Positions 10,841 to 18,958 of a stretch of 64,000 bases of DNA are shown here, piece after piece. The DNA is from Scedosporium boydii (lineage: Eukaryota > Ascomycota > Sordariomycetes > Microascales > Microascaceae): NCBI GenBank assembly GCA_002221725.1, contig NJFT01000085.1:62001-126000 (forward strand), given 5' to 3'. The number at the start of each line of letters is the position of its first letter. Position 1 is the first letter of the stretch. The position numbers and the translations under genes were made by a program. A model generated the notes under the pieces. That model was given only the letters and a program-made list of their open reading frames with translations. It was not told the DNA's origin and did not search any database.

Positions 10841-13800
10841 TCAAAAGATATTGTCAACATCTTTCGGATCAAATGACTTTCGAAGTAACATTGAGACCTC
10901 GTTGGCGGCCAGAACCGAACTCAACGTGCTTCTCACCACCTCGGAATCACCACCCTCGCCCTCTCCAGTCCTTCCGGCAGATCCTGCCTGGATCTCCATT
11001 TCCATAGCCCCCTCGGCTGGCTGCAGTGTCCTGCCCAAATGATGCTCCAACACGTCTACGTCAAGGGTGTGGGTTGTAACCAAGTCGTAGATGAATACGT
11101 CCTTTGTCTGTCCTGGCCTGTTGCAACGACCAATTGCCTGCTTCATGACCATCTCCCATTGTCGCTGGTCACGACTGAATAGCGGACCAACAAACACGAT
11201 ATGGTTCGCATTTACCAAGTTGCTGCCAGCTGATTCCGGCGCGGACAGGAGCTGAAGAAGGACATCTCCCTTGCCCCTCTGGAACCGGCGAAGCTCCTCA
11301 TCGGGCTGCGCCCGGTCCGTCCTCCCGACATCCAAACCCGCTGAGCGTAGAGCGGCATCAACCGGTCCCATCTGCTCTGGGTAGGGGACGAATACAAGAA
11401 CCTTCTCGTTGGCGTTCTTGGCTGCCTGGACAATGTCAACCGTCTTTTGCAGTTTACCGCCCATACCTAGCGAGTTCATTGGGGTGTCGCCACGGCTCGT
11501 CACGAATGCGTTGCCCGGCACAGCCTCTCCCGTCAAGATGCAGTTACATTCGTCTGCCCGACACACGGGCAACTCGCAGCTACCGTCATCCTTGGGCGGT
11601 CCCACGTCCTTCATCTCCTCCGAGCATCGCTTGCAAAGCAAGTGCCCGCAACTGGTCAGGATAAGAGCATCCTCTGGTGCCTCGATCTGTGTCACCTTGC
11701 AAACGTTGCAGAAAAGACCAGGCGACAGCAGGCTGGCCTTTCTGCGAGATGCTTTGCCCTCCTTGGTGCATTTAGGGCAGATATCGTTTTGGCCTGAGCA
11801 CAAATGGCAAAGGAGATGTTGACAGTCACAATACTCCCGCGCCTCGTCATGGATGACGTCACACCTTCCACACTCGTGGCACCATCGACCATCGAGGACT
11901 TGCTTGGCAAGCAGTGAAATAGAGTTGAGGAACCTATATCGACGGAACGCCTCTTGGATGAGGTTTCGAGCGGCCTCTTCGACGCTCAGAGAGGTTAAGA
12001 TCAAGTCGTCTAGACCCTCTTCAAGTTGCGTGCCCCGCGTCACCTTTTTCCGTCCCACAATGGGGAAGCGAGATGGCACAGCAGACCCGAACTCAAAGTC
12101 CTTGTCACTAGCCTTTCCTCCCTCGAATCGGGAGAGGCTCTTCCGAAGGTGTTCGACATTATCACTTTGAAGTGCCTTTAGTCCGATGTTTCGGTGTTTC
12201 GCCCGCAACACTTGCATCTCCTTTTTTTGCTCCTCGGTCATCGAACGCTCTTGCTCGTTCCCACTTTCATCCAAGCTCTTGGGAGGGTCACGGAACCCGC
12301 ACTGCTTTTCAATCGGATCTTGGTTGTATACAACCACCCTCTCAGCAATTGTTTCATCAACCAGGCCCTTCGCCTTTGTTCGGAGCTCATCCATCGATAG
12401 ATTTTCCAACATCAGGGAGTCTTTTCCAAGAACATGGAAGCAGTCGCGAATGATAAGACATAGCTCATGCTTCGACAAGAACTCTATCCTCCCGAAAGGG
12501 TCCGGATACCAGTCAACAAAGTAGCTAGTTCCAGCGCCGCCGTCCCGAGCCTGCCATGTATCGGTACTCCAGTTTTGCGGATTATCATACACCGAATCAT
12601 TCTCGCGCGACCCCAAGAGGGTCTTCCGAACAATGCTGGCAATCTCTAGACCGCCAAACTCTTTGGCGTCTCGGGAAGAACAATGGCGGACTATCTCCAC
12701 GCGGTAGGTGTCCGCCTGGCCAAACTTCATTGAGCGGGTGGCGGCCGTCGTGGCGGGATGGGAACCGGAACCTCCACCGTTGAGCTGGGCATCGCCTCCC
12801 TCGGCGCCGCCCCCCACAATCTCTTTCGCCGGCTCGGCGAATTGATGTGCGAGCCACATAAATCGGTCGAATTGAGACTTCAGAACTCGTCTCATCTTCA
12901 GATATGACATCTTCGCTTCATTCACAATCAAATGGAGAACATCTGAAACTGTCATGTTGCCAGTATTCCGGCCTTGCAGGAGATCGCATGTCTCGCCAAT
13001 TGGGAGCGCCGAAAATACCAGGAGCGTCTTTACTGATGCGTCGTACCGTTCCTGCTGCGTGAGAGACTGGAAAGCATCCGTCTTCTTGTTGAGGTTTAGA
13101 ATGGCTCGCACAGCGTTGCTGCTATCGCCCGACAAGCTCTGCACGTCCCAACGAGCATCATACAGACACTGTTGCAGTCGGAAGTAGTTCGCCTTCGACG
13201 TGGTTTCGCTCGGAACAAAGACGACCTTGCGAATGACCTTGTAACAGTCGCTCACAACAGCCGAATTCTGCCGCATGTACATCGATACAAACTTCTCTCC
13301 TTGGAGATGCCGCTCATGCGCGAACGCCTCCGACTTCAACTGCCGGAGTGCTCGATACTGCTCAGACGCAGACATGTCCGTGGGCGACGGGCCCTCGGTG
13401 ATGGGTCCCAGGTACAGGGGCAGAGCCGGCTCCTCTCGTGCAACGTGGACGTTGATCATGGACGCCATGTCACAAATCTTCGCCAGACACGACATCGGGG
13501 GCGTACCAGACAGGAGCCACTTGGAGCACGCCACACTCTGGATGATGAACGCCGTAGCCAACACGTCGGAGTACGAAAACTCATCATAGATGATCCTGTC
13601 CCAGCTGTAAAACTCGAAAAGGGTCGCCCCCTCGTGTGCATTCGCTGCCTGTTTTAACACCTTCTCGCGACTCGACTGCGACAGGTCGCGAATGTCGGGC
13701 AGTTTGCTCGCATTGCGGGACTTGCGGGACTGTCCGTTGCTGTCTGTGGAAGCATCCGTCGTCGACGCTGCGCCGCCCTTTCGACGCTTGCTCGGCGGCA

Positions 13801-14119
13801 CGTGGTTCTTGCAGGCATTATTAAGAGTTTCCTGGTTCGCCGCAACTGCTTTCAACGCTTCCTCGGCAACATTGAAATCTTCACCCTCGTTGACATGGCG
13901 TCGGTGGAGATCGCGGAGCTTATCGCAGCCTGGGAAATAAAACTCTTCAAAGTTTCTCTTGGTGTCGGGCCCGGCCATTTTAACCTGGCCAGACGCCGCG
14001 GCGAAGGTGTCTCGCGCTGAAGCCGTAAGTCGCGCGGCGGTATGCGATATCAAGACAATGTCGGCCTCTTCGAGCTCTTCTTGATTGATCTTTTTCGCCC
14101 TCGTTTTGAAGACGACCAC
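10841..14119 (-). CDS. DNMT5: DNMT5, downstream part: SNF2 ATPase with RING finger
   Basis: A continuous 1092-codon frame, in the same frame as the methyltransferase part and separated from it by one TAG. It begins NVVVFKTRAKK, the direct continuation of SNF2 lobe 1. Visible parts in order are the Walker B region YDEFSYSD (DEAH-type box altered to DEFS, near 13580), motif III LLSGTPP (near 13520), a long insertion, and two cysteine clusters (about 11560-11900), the second with RING-like C-x2-C and CGHLLCKRC spacing. Then comes helicase lobe 2 (about 11080-11450) with KVLVFVPYPEQ, LLSAPESAGSNLV and motif VI QAIGRCNRPGQ. In DNMT5 this ATPase is required to couple ATP hydrolysis to maintenance CpG methylation. 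If translated alone it would start at a downstream ATG (near 13978) and lack ATPase motif I. It is either the back half of a readthrough or unbroken protein, or a dead remnant. Confidence 0.85.
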   Translation of the reverse strand: MVVFKTRAKKINQEELEEADIVLISHTAARLTASARDTFAAASGQVKMAGPDTKRNFEEFYFPGCDKLRDLHRRHVNEGEDFNVAEEALKAVAANQETLNNACKNHVPPSKRRKGGAASTTDASTDSNGQSRKSRNASKLPDIRDLSQSSREKVLKQAANAHEGATLFEFYSWDRIIYDEFSYSDVLATAFIIQSVACSKWLLSGTPPMSCLAKICDMASMINVHVAREEPALPLYLGPITEGPSPTDMSASEQYRALRQLKSEAFAHERHLQGEKFVSMYMRQNSAVVSDCYKVIRKVVFVPSETTSKANYFRLQQCLYDARWDVQSLSGDSSNAVRAILNLNKKTDAFQSLTQQERYDASVKTLLVFSALPIGETCDLLQGRNTGNMTVSDVLHLIVNEAKMSYLKMRRVLKSQFDRFMWLAHQFAEPAKEIVGGGAEGGDAQLNGGGSGSHPATTAATRSMKFGQADTYRVEIVRHCSSRDAKEFGGLEIASIVRKTLLGSRENDSVYDNPQNWSTDTWQARDGGAGTSYFVDWYPDPFGRIEFLSKHELCLIIRDCFHVLGKDSLMLENLSMDELRTKAKGLVDETIAERVVVYNQDPIEKQCGFRDPPKSLDESGNEQERSMTEEQKKEMQVLRAKHRNIGLKALQSDNVEHLRKSLSRFEGGKASDKDFEFGSAVPSRFPIVGRKKVTRGTQLEEGLDDLILTSLSVEEAARNLIQEAFRRYRFLNSISLLAKQVLDGRWCHECGRCDVIHDEAREYCDCQHLLCHLCSGQNDICPKCTKEGKASRRKASLLSPGLFCNVCKVTQIEAPEDALILTSCGHLLCKRCSEEMKDVGPPKDDGSCELPVCRADECNCILTGEAVPGNAFVTSRGDTPMNSLGMGGKLQKTVDIVQAAKNANEKVLVFVPYPEQMGPVDAALRSAGLDVGRTDRAQPDEELRRFQRGKGDVLLQLLSAPESAGSNLVNANHIVFVGPLFSRDQRQWEMVMKQAIGRCNRPGQTKDVFIYDLVTTHTLDVDVLEHHLGRTLQPAEGAMEMEIQAGSAGRTGEGEGGDSEVVRSTLSSVLAANEVSMLLRKSFDPKDVDNIF

Positions 14120-14122
14120 ATT

Positions 14123-14125
14123 CTA
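14123..14125 (-). other. in-frame TAG interrupting DNMT5
   Basis: On the minus strand the frame reads Ser-Asp-Gln-Thr, then TAG, then Asn-Val-Val-Val-Phe. Both sides are conserved SNF2 sequence in one frame. The preceding 30 bases contain no GT that could serve as a donor, so the stop cannot be removed by a nearby intron even though TAG would be a legal acceptor. A single C-to-T change (CAG to TAG) would create it. A genuine nonsense mutation, a base-call error and programmed readthrough all remain possible. Confidence 0.85.
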
Positions 14126-17100
14126 CGTCTGGTCGCTCTGCTGAAGGAATCGCCTGATCTCAGACTCCCACTGGCCGATAATGTGATTGGGGACGACGAT
14201 TAACGTCGCTTTGAGATGCACGAGTCTGTCTCCCATCCAGCCGCGTCGCTCTTGGATGGACTGGTCGACAAGACGACGTTGTACATCGATCAAAGCTAGC
14301 GAAATAACCGTCTTTCCGTACCCGACTTGATGAGCCAAAACGCCACCCCTGGACTTATTCGGCGTCCACGCGCGTCCGACCAGGCGGAGACCCACCGACT
14401 GCTCGATGTATTCCTCGACTTCCGTCTCCATGTACGCCTCAGGGGACTCCTCACGTTTAATCATCCAGCCAAGTGCCAATTTCTGATCTGGTCGGAGACT
14501 CAGGTCGTCTGGGAAAGATGGGGGAGGAGGCGGAGGCGCGTTGTTATCGGTGGCGACGACAGGCCGAAGCTTCATCTCGAACGGAGTAAACTTTTTGGGT
14601 GTGTCATGGAAGTTGTGAACGAGTTCAGCAGTGCCTTGACCCTGGCTCAAATCCCTCTGTATGCCCTTCTCCTGAACACCTTCTCGGGGAAGATAACCGG
14701 CAGCGCGGTGGATCAAAGTCGCGAGATCTACTTTGATCTCAACCTCGAGGCTCGAGGCCTCGGAAGCACTGACCGAAATGGATACGGGAGTTGGTCGGTC
14801 GTTGATGCGGTTCTCAAATTTCTCACACTGTTCTGCATCTGAAATAATCTCAACGACCTTGTCGTCCATGTTCCTGATTCGGTGGACAGCCGGCATGACT
14901 GGAACACAATCACCACAGAGATTCGTGCCGAGGGGAACCGAATCCGTATGACCGACCCCCTGAGGAAGACAAATTAGAGCAAATCTAATCGATCGAAGCA
15001 AAGCATCTCTATCGCGCTGTCGAACGGGGTAAAGATTCGAAGATTCGACGAACAGGCCGGAATTATCCCGCCACAAGGCAGCATAGAATGAATTCGGGAA
15101 CGGGAAGTCTACCAGAGGGATCTTGAGATGCGCCCATGTCTCCGCTTGATTGCACTTACGATCGCGAACGCATTGCCACATGCCGTCGCCGACGTGGACC
15201 TCGGGGACTTTCGCGATCGAGTTGATTGACTTTGGCAAGGCTCTTGCCGGATCCTTGGATGCAGCAACACCAGCCCAGTATCCTGGGTACTCGCACCTCA
15301 GGCCAATATGCGGACGATTTTCTCCGGCCACTTGCGGAATGGTGACTGGATTAATCATACGCGCCCATTTCGACCGACAAGGACGATACTCTTTATCGAA
15401 ATAGAGAAGGACGTCGCGGTTCTCAAAGTCATGCAGCATTCGATTCGTCTTCGCAATGACCCATCGATCGTTGAAGCCGTGGCATTCCTTGTCGGGATCA
15501 AGGAAGTGGTAGAGCTCGCTCCTCTCCTGAATGTACAGAAGAGAATGTGACGTCCCGCAGTGCTCGGTGAGCGTGTAGGCGTCACCGAGAAGCTGGGCCA
15601 CATCGTCGAAAGCCTGGCCTTGCGAAACCACGTTGCCCGCGTGATCAACCATCGACACGAGATCGTATTTAATGCCTTCAAGGCGCTCAATACCCGGATG
15701 AACATTGACGATAACCGTGTGTTTGTCGTCGACCCAGAGACGCCAATCCTCCTCACGGGGAATGACCATCGAATCGGGGTTCTTGAGGACAGCCCTCATT
15801 ACGTTGTACTCGGGATCCTGCAGGTACCCGAGTTTCTTGGAGATGATGCAACCTTCAACATCCAGATACACATTCCACATAAGCGAATCCTCGCCGATCG
15901 AGATGTCGACGTGAGAGCGAGCAGAATGGTATCGAGCGGTCAAAACTTGCCCGACGTGGAATTCCTTGAAGTAATATGTCGTGTTCGCACAGCAGACATC
16001 GAAGGCTTCTTTGGCGCGATCGGAGAGATACACGTCGCCGAAATCCTCGAGTGCAGGAACTCGAATACCGACTTCGTCCCGCGCCGTCAAGGTGAAAATA
16101 GGCGGGAGGGATTCCGTGACAAGCGACATCGCCTCCGCCTCGCTGTACAATTTAAAATCGATCGGATAGTCCACAAAGTTGTGCAAGGGATTTCCCAAGC
16201 ACTTGCTGCATCGGAACTGTTTGCAGTCTTGACAGAATTTGAGGCCACGCGCGCGGTTCCGAATGCTCAAACCGTCACAGGGACAATAAGAACGACATAC
16301 CCTGTGGAACAGAAACAAACGGCTCAATTTGGTGTTTTTCAGGGCAGACGAATCCCATTTCTCGCACATCTCTTGAGTAACGTTCTTGATCACTGCACTA
16401 GGTCGCTCGGTGCCCTCTTCGTCCACGGCGCCCTCTTCGTCCACGGTGTTCTCTTCGTCCACGGTGTTCTCTTCGTCCACGGTGTTCTCTTCGTCCACGG
16501 TGCCCTCTTCGTTCGCGGTGGGCTTTTTGCGCGGGGTGCCCTCTTTGCGCAGGATTTCCGAGAAGCTGTTCGCCTTCTCCTGGAGACCATAATCCGTACC
16601 GATGCAAGCGTTGTGCTCTGCGAGAAGTAACGCGAGTATAACACAGCCAACGACAGATGTCGTCATGGCATTTCCTGCGAGGTCACGCCAGTCCTTATCG
16701 CACTCGGTTGACGGCACAAGTTTGTCTGACTCGATGCCCTGAAGGCGGAGTGCCTCCAATCCGACGAGCAACCGACCCTGGCTAGTGATGAAAGGCAGGC
16801 CGTTGGGAGTGAGACAGGGAGACTGTCCTACTTGACCAGGGCTGCGATCGACGTTCTGCGACAAGTCGATAACATGATTCTTGAAACGGAAATCAAAATT
16901 ATGAGCGGTGTCGATCATCATTCGCAGTTGGACAATGTCCAAAAGGTCACAAACCCTCGGTCCCTGGCGTTGAATCAGGGTTTTGTGGGACAAATCGTAC
17001 GGCTTGCATGCGCCACGCGCATCGAGGCGTGTATACTGGTGGACATCACGAAGCAGACCATATTGCTTGCGGGCGTGATTGTGTCTCATCTGGCACATGG

Positions 17101-18958
17101 TTGCCTTAACGGTCGGCTCTCTGCTAGCTCCTCGTTCGATCGGGATGAGGCTCTCGCGAACGGTCCGATCGCCATATCGAAGAAGAAGATTGCGCAGCGG
17201 GATTCGAGCAGTCGATTCAGCTTGGCCGATGAGGGTCTCCCAGGTTTCGCAGATTTTCGACGCACGTTCTTGGCCGTAATGGCGTTTGTCCACGGCGACG
17301 AGATAGCCTCTTTGGCGTGTATGCGGCACGCCATAGTTCGCGGAATCGAGCTTGACGTGCATCGCCGAATAACCAATCATGGGAAACCACACATTGACAA
17401 TGTCATGCCAAGGGGATTGATTAACATTCTCCATGACGGCCAGCTTGGGCCGGGCCTTGTTCACGTACGCCAGCGATGCAAGGAAAGTCGTGGCGGATTC
17501 GCCAGTCGCATCCTTGGCCTCCTTCATAAATGCCTCGAAATCGACTTCATCGCCGTCGAGCCTGGCGTTGTATCGGGCCGTCAAATCGCCTAGGTCCTTG
17601 TTCTTCTTGGAATTGAGAGAAGAAAAGTCCACACAGGACGATCCGACGACGAGGACATCTACCTTGGTGGGTACGTCGGCCGGGAAACCGGCGGCAGTGG
17701 TGGCCTTGTCATTTGCGGCGAACTCGACGACGTCGCGGAAGATGTGACCCTCGGGCTTGATGTTTCGTCGGATGAAGGCTTGCTTGACGGGTTCGATCTC
17801 GACGCTGAAGAGGTGCTCGTGCGAAAGGGACTTGTCGTGGCCTAGAGCGTAACCAGCCTCTTGGAAGAGCTTGAGGGCGATGATGGGAGCGTCGGTGCCG
17901 GAGCACAGGGTGCCAATGGTGAAGTGACGGCCGCCGGTCGCGATGATGTCCTTGAATCCGAGATCTAGCAATCCCTTGAAAAGAAAAACGAACAGCTCGG
18001 GGATGGAAGTGGCGATTTTCAGGTGTTTGTCTTCGGATTCTTTGGGCTCTTGCTCGTCCGCTTCCTCTTCTTCGTCACCGTCGGCGCCGTCGTCGGAGTC
18101 CTTTGCCTTTTTGGACTTTCCTCGCTTGGTCGCCGCCTTGGAAGTCTTCGCCCTCTTGGCCGGCGGCTTTCCGGTTGTTGTTGTTGCCTTTGCAGGCCTC
18201 TTGGCCGTCGACCTCGCAGGCCTCTTCGCCGCCGTTGTCTTCGCAGGCTTCTTGGCCGCGGTCGTCGTCTTCCTCTGCCTCTTCTTCGTGGAGGGTTGAG
18301 CACCAGCATCAGTACCGGCAGCAGCGTTGGCCGCAGGTTGGGGATCGGGCGGGTCGATATCCATCGCGTCGCCGTCACCGAGAACCTGGGAAACGGTGGT
18401 TGTGTTGTCGACCACAGCGGCAGCGGGTGGTTGCTGCGTGTTGGCGCGCCGGACATTCTGAAGAGGGGGGAGGGGGGAGGGGAGGATGAGGGGCGCCGAA
18501 GAAGAAGCAGAACGGACATTGACGGAAGGGGTTGAGGGGACGGCGTGAGTATTGGAGGTGGTAGGGGTGGGAATGGCCGGAGCAGGCTCGTGGACTACGG
18601 GATTGACCCAAAAGCCCCCGGAGTTAGAAGGATATTCACCTGGAACGACAGTATTGGCGCTGAAGGGCTGGTCATTGCTGGGAGGGATACCGGTGGCTAC
18701 ACCGTGACCCACTGCAGAACGCTGCCAATCAGTCAATCTGGGAGTGCCACTGTTGATCGCGCTCGGCATTGCACTCCGAGTGGGATGCTGGGGGTGGGCG
18801 TGGTTTCGATGTGGTTGAGAAGGGACCTGAGGCCGTTCGTCGTAAAGTCCGACGTCGGGAAGAGGATTCCAGTTCTTGCGGTTGGAAATTCCCGAAGGAG
18901 CACTACGCCCAGAACCGTTCTGGCCAGTGTCCTCGAAAGGCGAGCCTTGGCCCGACAT
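14123..18958 (-). CDS. DNMT5: DNMT5, upstream part: cytosine-C5 DNA methyltransferase plus SNF2 lobe 1
   Basis: A 1611-codon frame starting at ATG 18958, apparently intronless. Residues 1-340 are low-complexity: Pro/Ser/Asn-rich, then a histone-H1-like Lys/Ala/Thr tract (about 220-285) and an acidic patch. I see no chromodomain there. The methyltransferase follows: motif I GTLCSGTDAP (about 348), motif IV GSSCVDFSSLN (about 438; SSC in place of the usual PCQ, as in the DNMT5 class), motif VI VMENVNQ (about 508), motif VIII TRQRGYL (about 548) and motif X LAGNAMTTSVVG (about 760). A six-residue repeat insertion and a Cys-rich zinc cluster (about 895-930) come next. BAH-like or linker sequence leads to SNF2 lobe 1 with ALGWMIKRE (about 1495), motif I VGYGKT (about 1545) and motif Ia LIVVPNHIIGQW (about 1595). 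The family maintains CpG methylation on hemimethylated DNA, ATP-dependently. All methyltransferase motifs are intact; the frame stops between SNF2 motifs Ia and II. Confidence 0.93.
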   Translation of the reverse strand: MSGQGSPFEDTGQNGSGRSAPSGISNRKNWNPLPDVGLYDERPQVPSQPHRNHAHPQHPTRSAMPSAINSGTPRLTDWQRSAVGHGVATGIPPSNDQPFSANTVVPGEYPSNSGGFWVNPVVHEPAPAIPTPTTSNTHAVPSTPSVNVRSASSSAPLILPSPLPPLQNVRRANTQQPPAAAVVDNTTTVSQVLGDGDAMDIDPPDPQPAANAAAGTDAGAQPSTKKRQRKTTTAAKKPAKTTAAKRPARSTAKRPAKATTTTGKPPAKRAKTSKAATKRGKSKKAKDSDDGADGDEEEEADEQEPKESEDKHLKIATSIPELFVFLFKGLLDLGFKDIIATGGRHFTIGTLCSGTDAPIIALKLFQEAGYALGHDKSLSHEHLFSVEIEPVKQAFIRRNIKPEGHIFRDVVEFAANDKATTAAGFPADVPTKVDVLVVGSSCVDFSSLNSKKNKDLGDLTARYNARLDGDEVDFEAFMKEAKDATGESATTFLASLAYVNKARPKLAVMENVNQSPWHDIVNVWFPMIGYSAMHVKLDSANYGVPHTRQRGYLVAVDKRHYGQERASKICETWETLIGQAESTARIPLRNLLLRYGDRTVRESLIPIERGASREPTVKATMCQMRHNHARKQYGLLRDVHQYTRLDARGACKPYDLSHKTLIQRQGPRVCDLLDIVQLRMMIDTAHNFDFRFKNHVIDLSQNVDRSPGQVGQSPCLTPNGLPFITSQGRLLVGLEALRLQGIESDKLVPSTECDKDWRDLAGNAMTTSVVGCVILALLLAEHNACIGTDYGLQEKANSFSEILRKEGTPRKKPTANEEGTVDEENTVDEENTVDEENTVDEEGAVDEEGTERPSAVIKNVTQEMCEKWDSSALKNTKLSRLFLFHRVCRSYCPCDGLSIRNRARGLKFCQDCKQFRCSKCLGNPLHNFVDYPIDFKLYSEAEAMSLVTESLPPIFTLTARDEVGIRVPALEDFGDVYLSDRAKEAFDVCCANTTYYFKEFHVGQVLTARYHSARSHVDISIGEDSLMWNVYLDVEGCIISKKLGYLQDPEYNVMRAVLKNPDSMVIPREEDWRLWVDDKHTVIVNVHPGIERLEGIKYDLVSMVDHAGNVVSQGQAFDDVAQLLGDAYTLTEHCGTSHSLLYIQERSELYHFLDPDKECHGFNDRWVIAKTNRMLHDFENRDVLLYFDKEYRPCRSKWARMINPVTIPQVAGENRPHIGLRCEYPGYWAGVAASKDPARALPKSINSIAKVPEVHVGDGMWQCVRDRKCNQAETWAHLKIPLVDFPFPNSFYAALWRDNSGLFVESSNLYPVRQRDRDALLRSIRFALICLPQGVGHTDSVPLGTNLCGDCVPVMPAVHRIRNMDDKVVEIISDAEQCEKFENRINDRPTPVSISVSASEASSLEVEIKVDLATLIHRAAGYLPREGVQEKGIQRDLSQGQGTAELVHNFHDTPKKFTPFEMKLRPVVATDNNAPPPPPPSFPDDLSLRPDQKLALGWMIKREESPEAYMETEVEEYIEQSVGLRLVGRAWTPNKSRGGVLAHQVGYGKTVISLALIDVQRRLVDQSIQERRGWMGDRLVHLKATLIVVPNHIIGQWESEIRRFLQQSDQT
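16410..16520 (-). repeat. in-frame 18-bp tandem repeat inside DNMT5
   Basis: About five to six copies of an 18-nt unit encode (G/N)(T/A)VDEE in the DNMT5 protein, C-terminal to the methyltransferase core (about residues 815-850). The unit length keeps the frame. The middle copies are nearly identical, which suggests recent expansion by slippage and probable copy-number variation between strains. It likely forms a flexible acidic linker. Confidence 0.9.

Noticed and set aside
14060..14130. an intron removing the DNMT5 TAG
   Set aside because: TAG could be an acceptor, but no GT donor exists in the 30 bases before it, and farther upstream the sequence is conserved helicase motif Ia.
15560..16630. 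356-codon plus-strand frame
   Set aside because: It lies wholly opposite the DNMT5 coding sequence. Its translation is antisense to conserved methyltransferase and linker sequence and contains the mirror of the 18-bp repeat.
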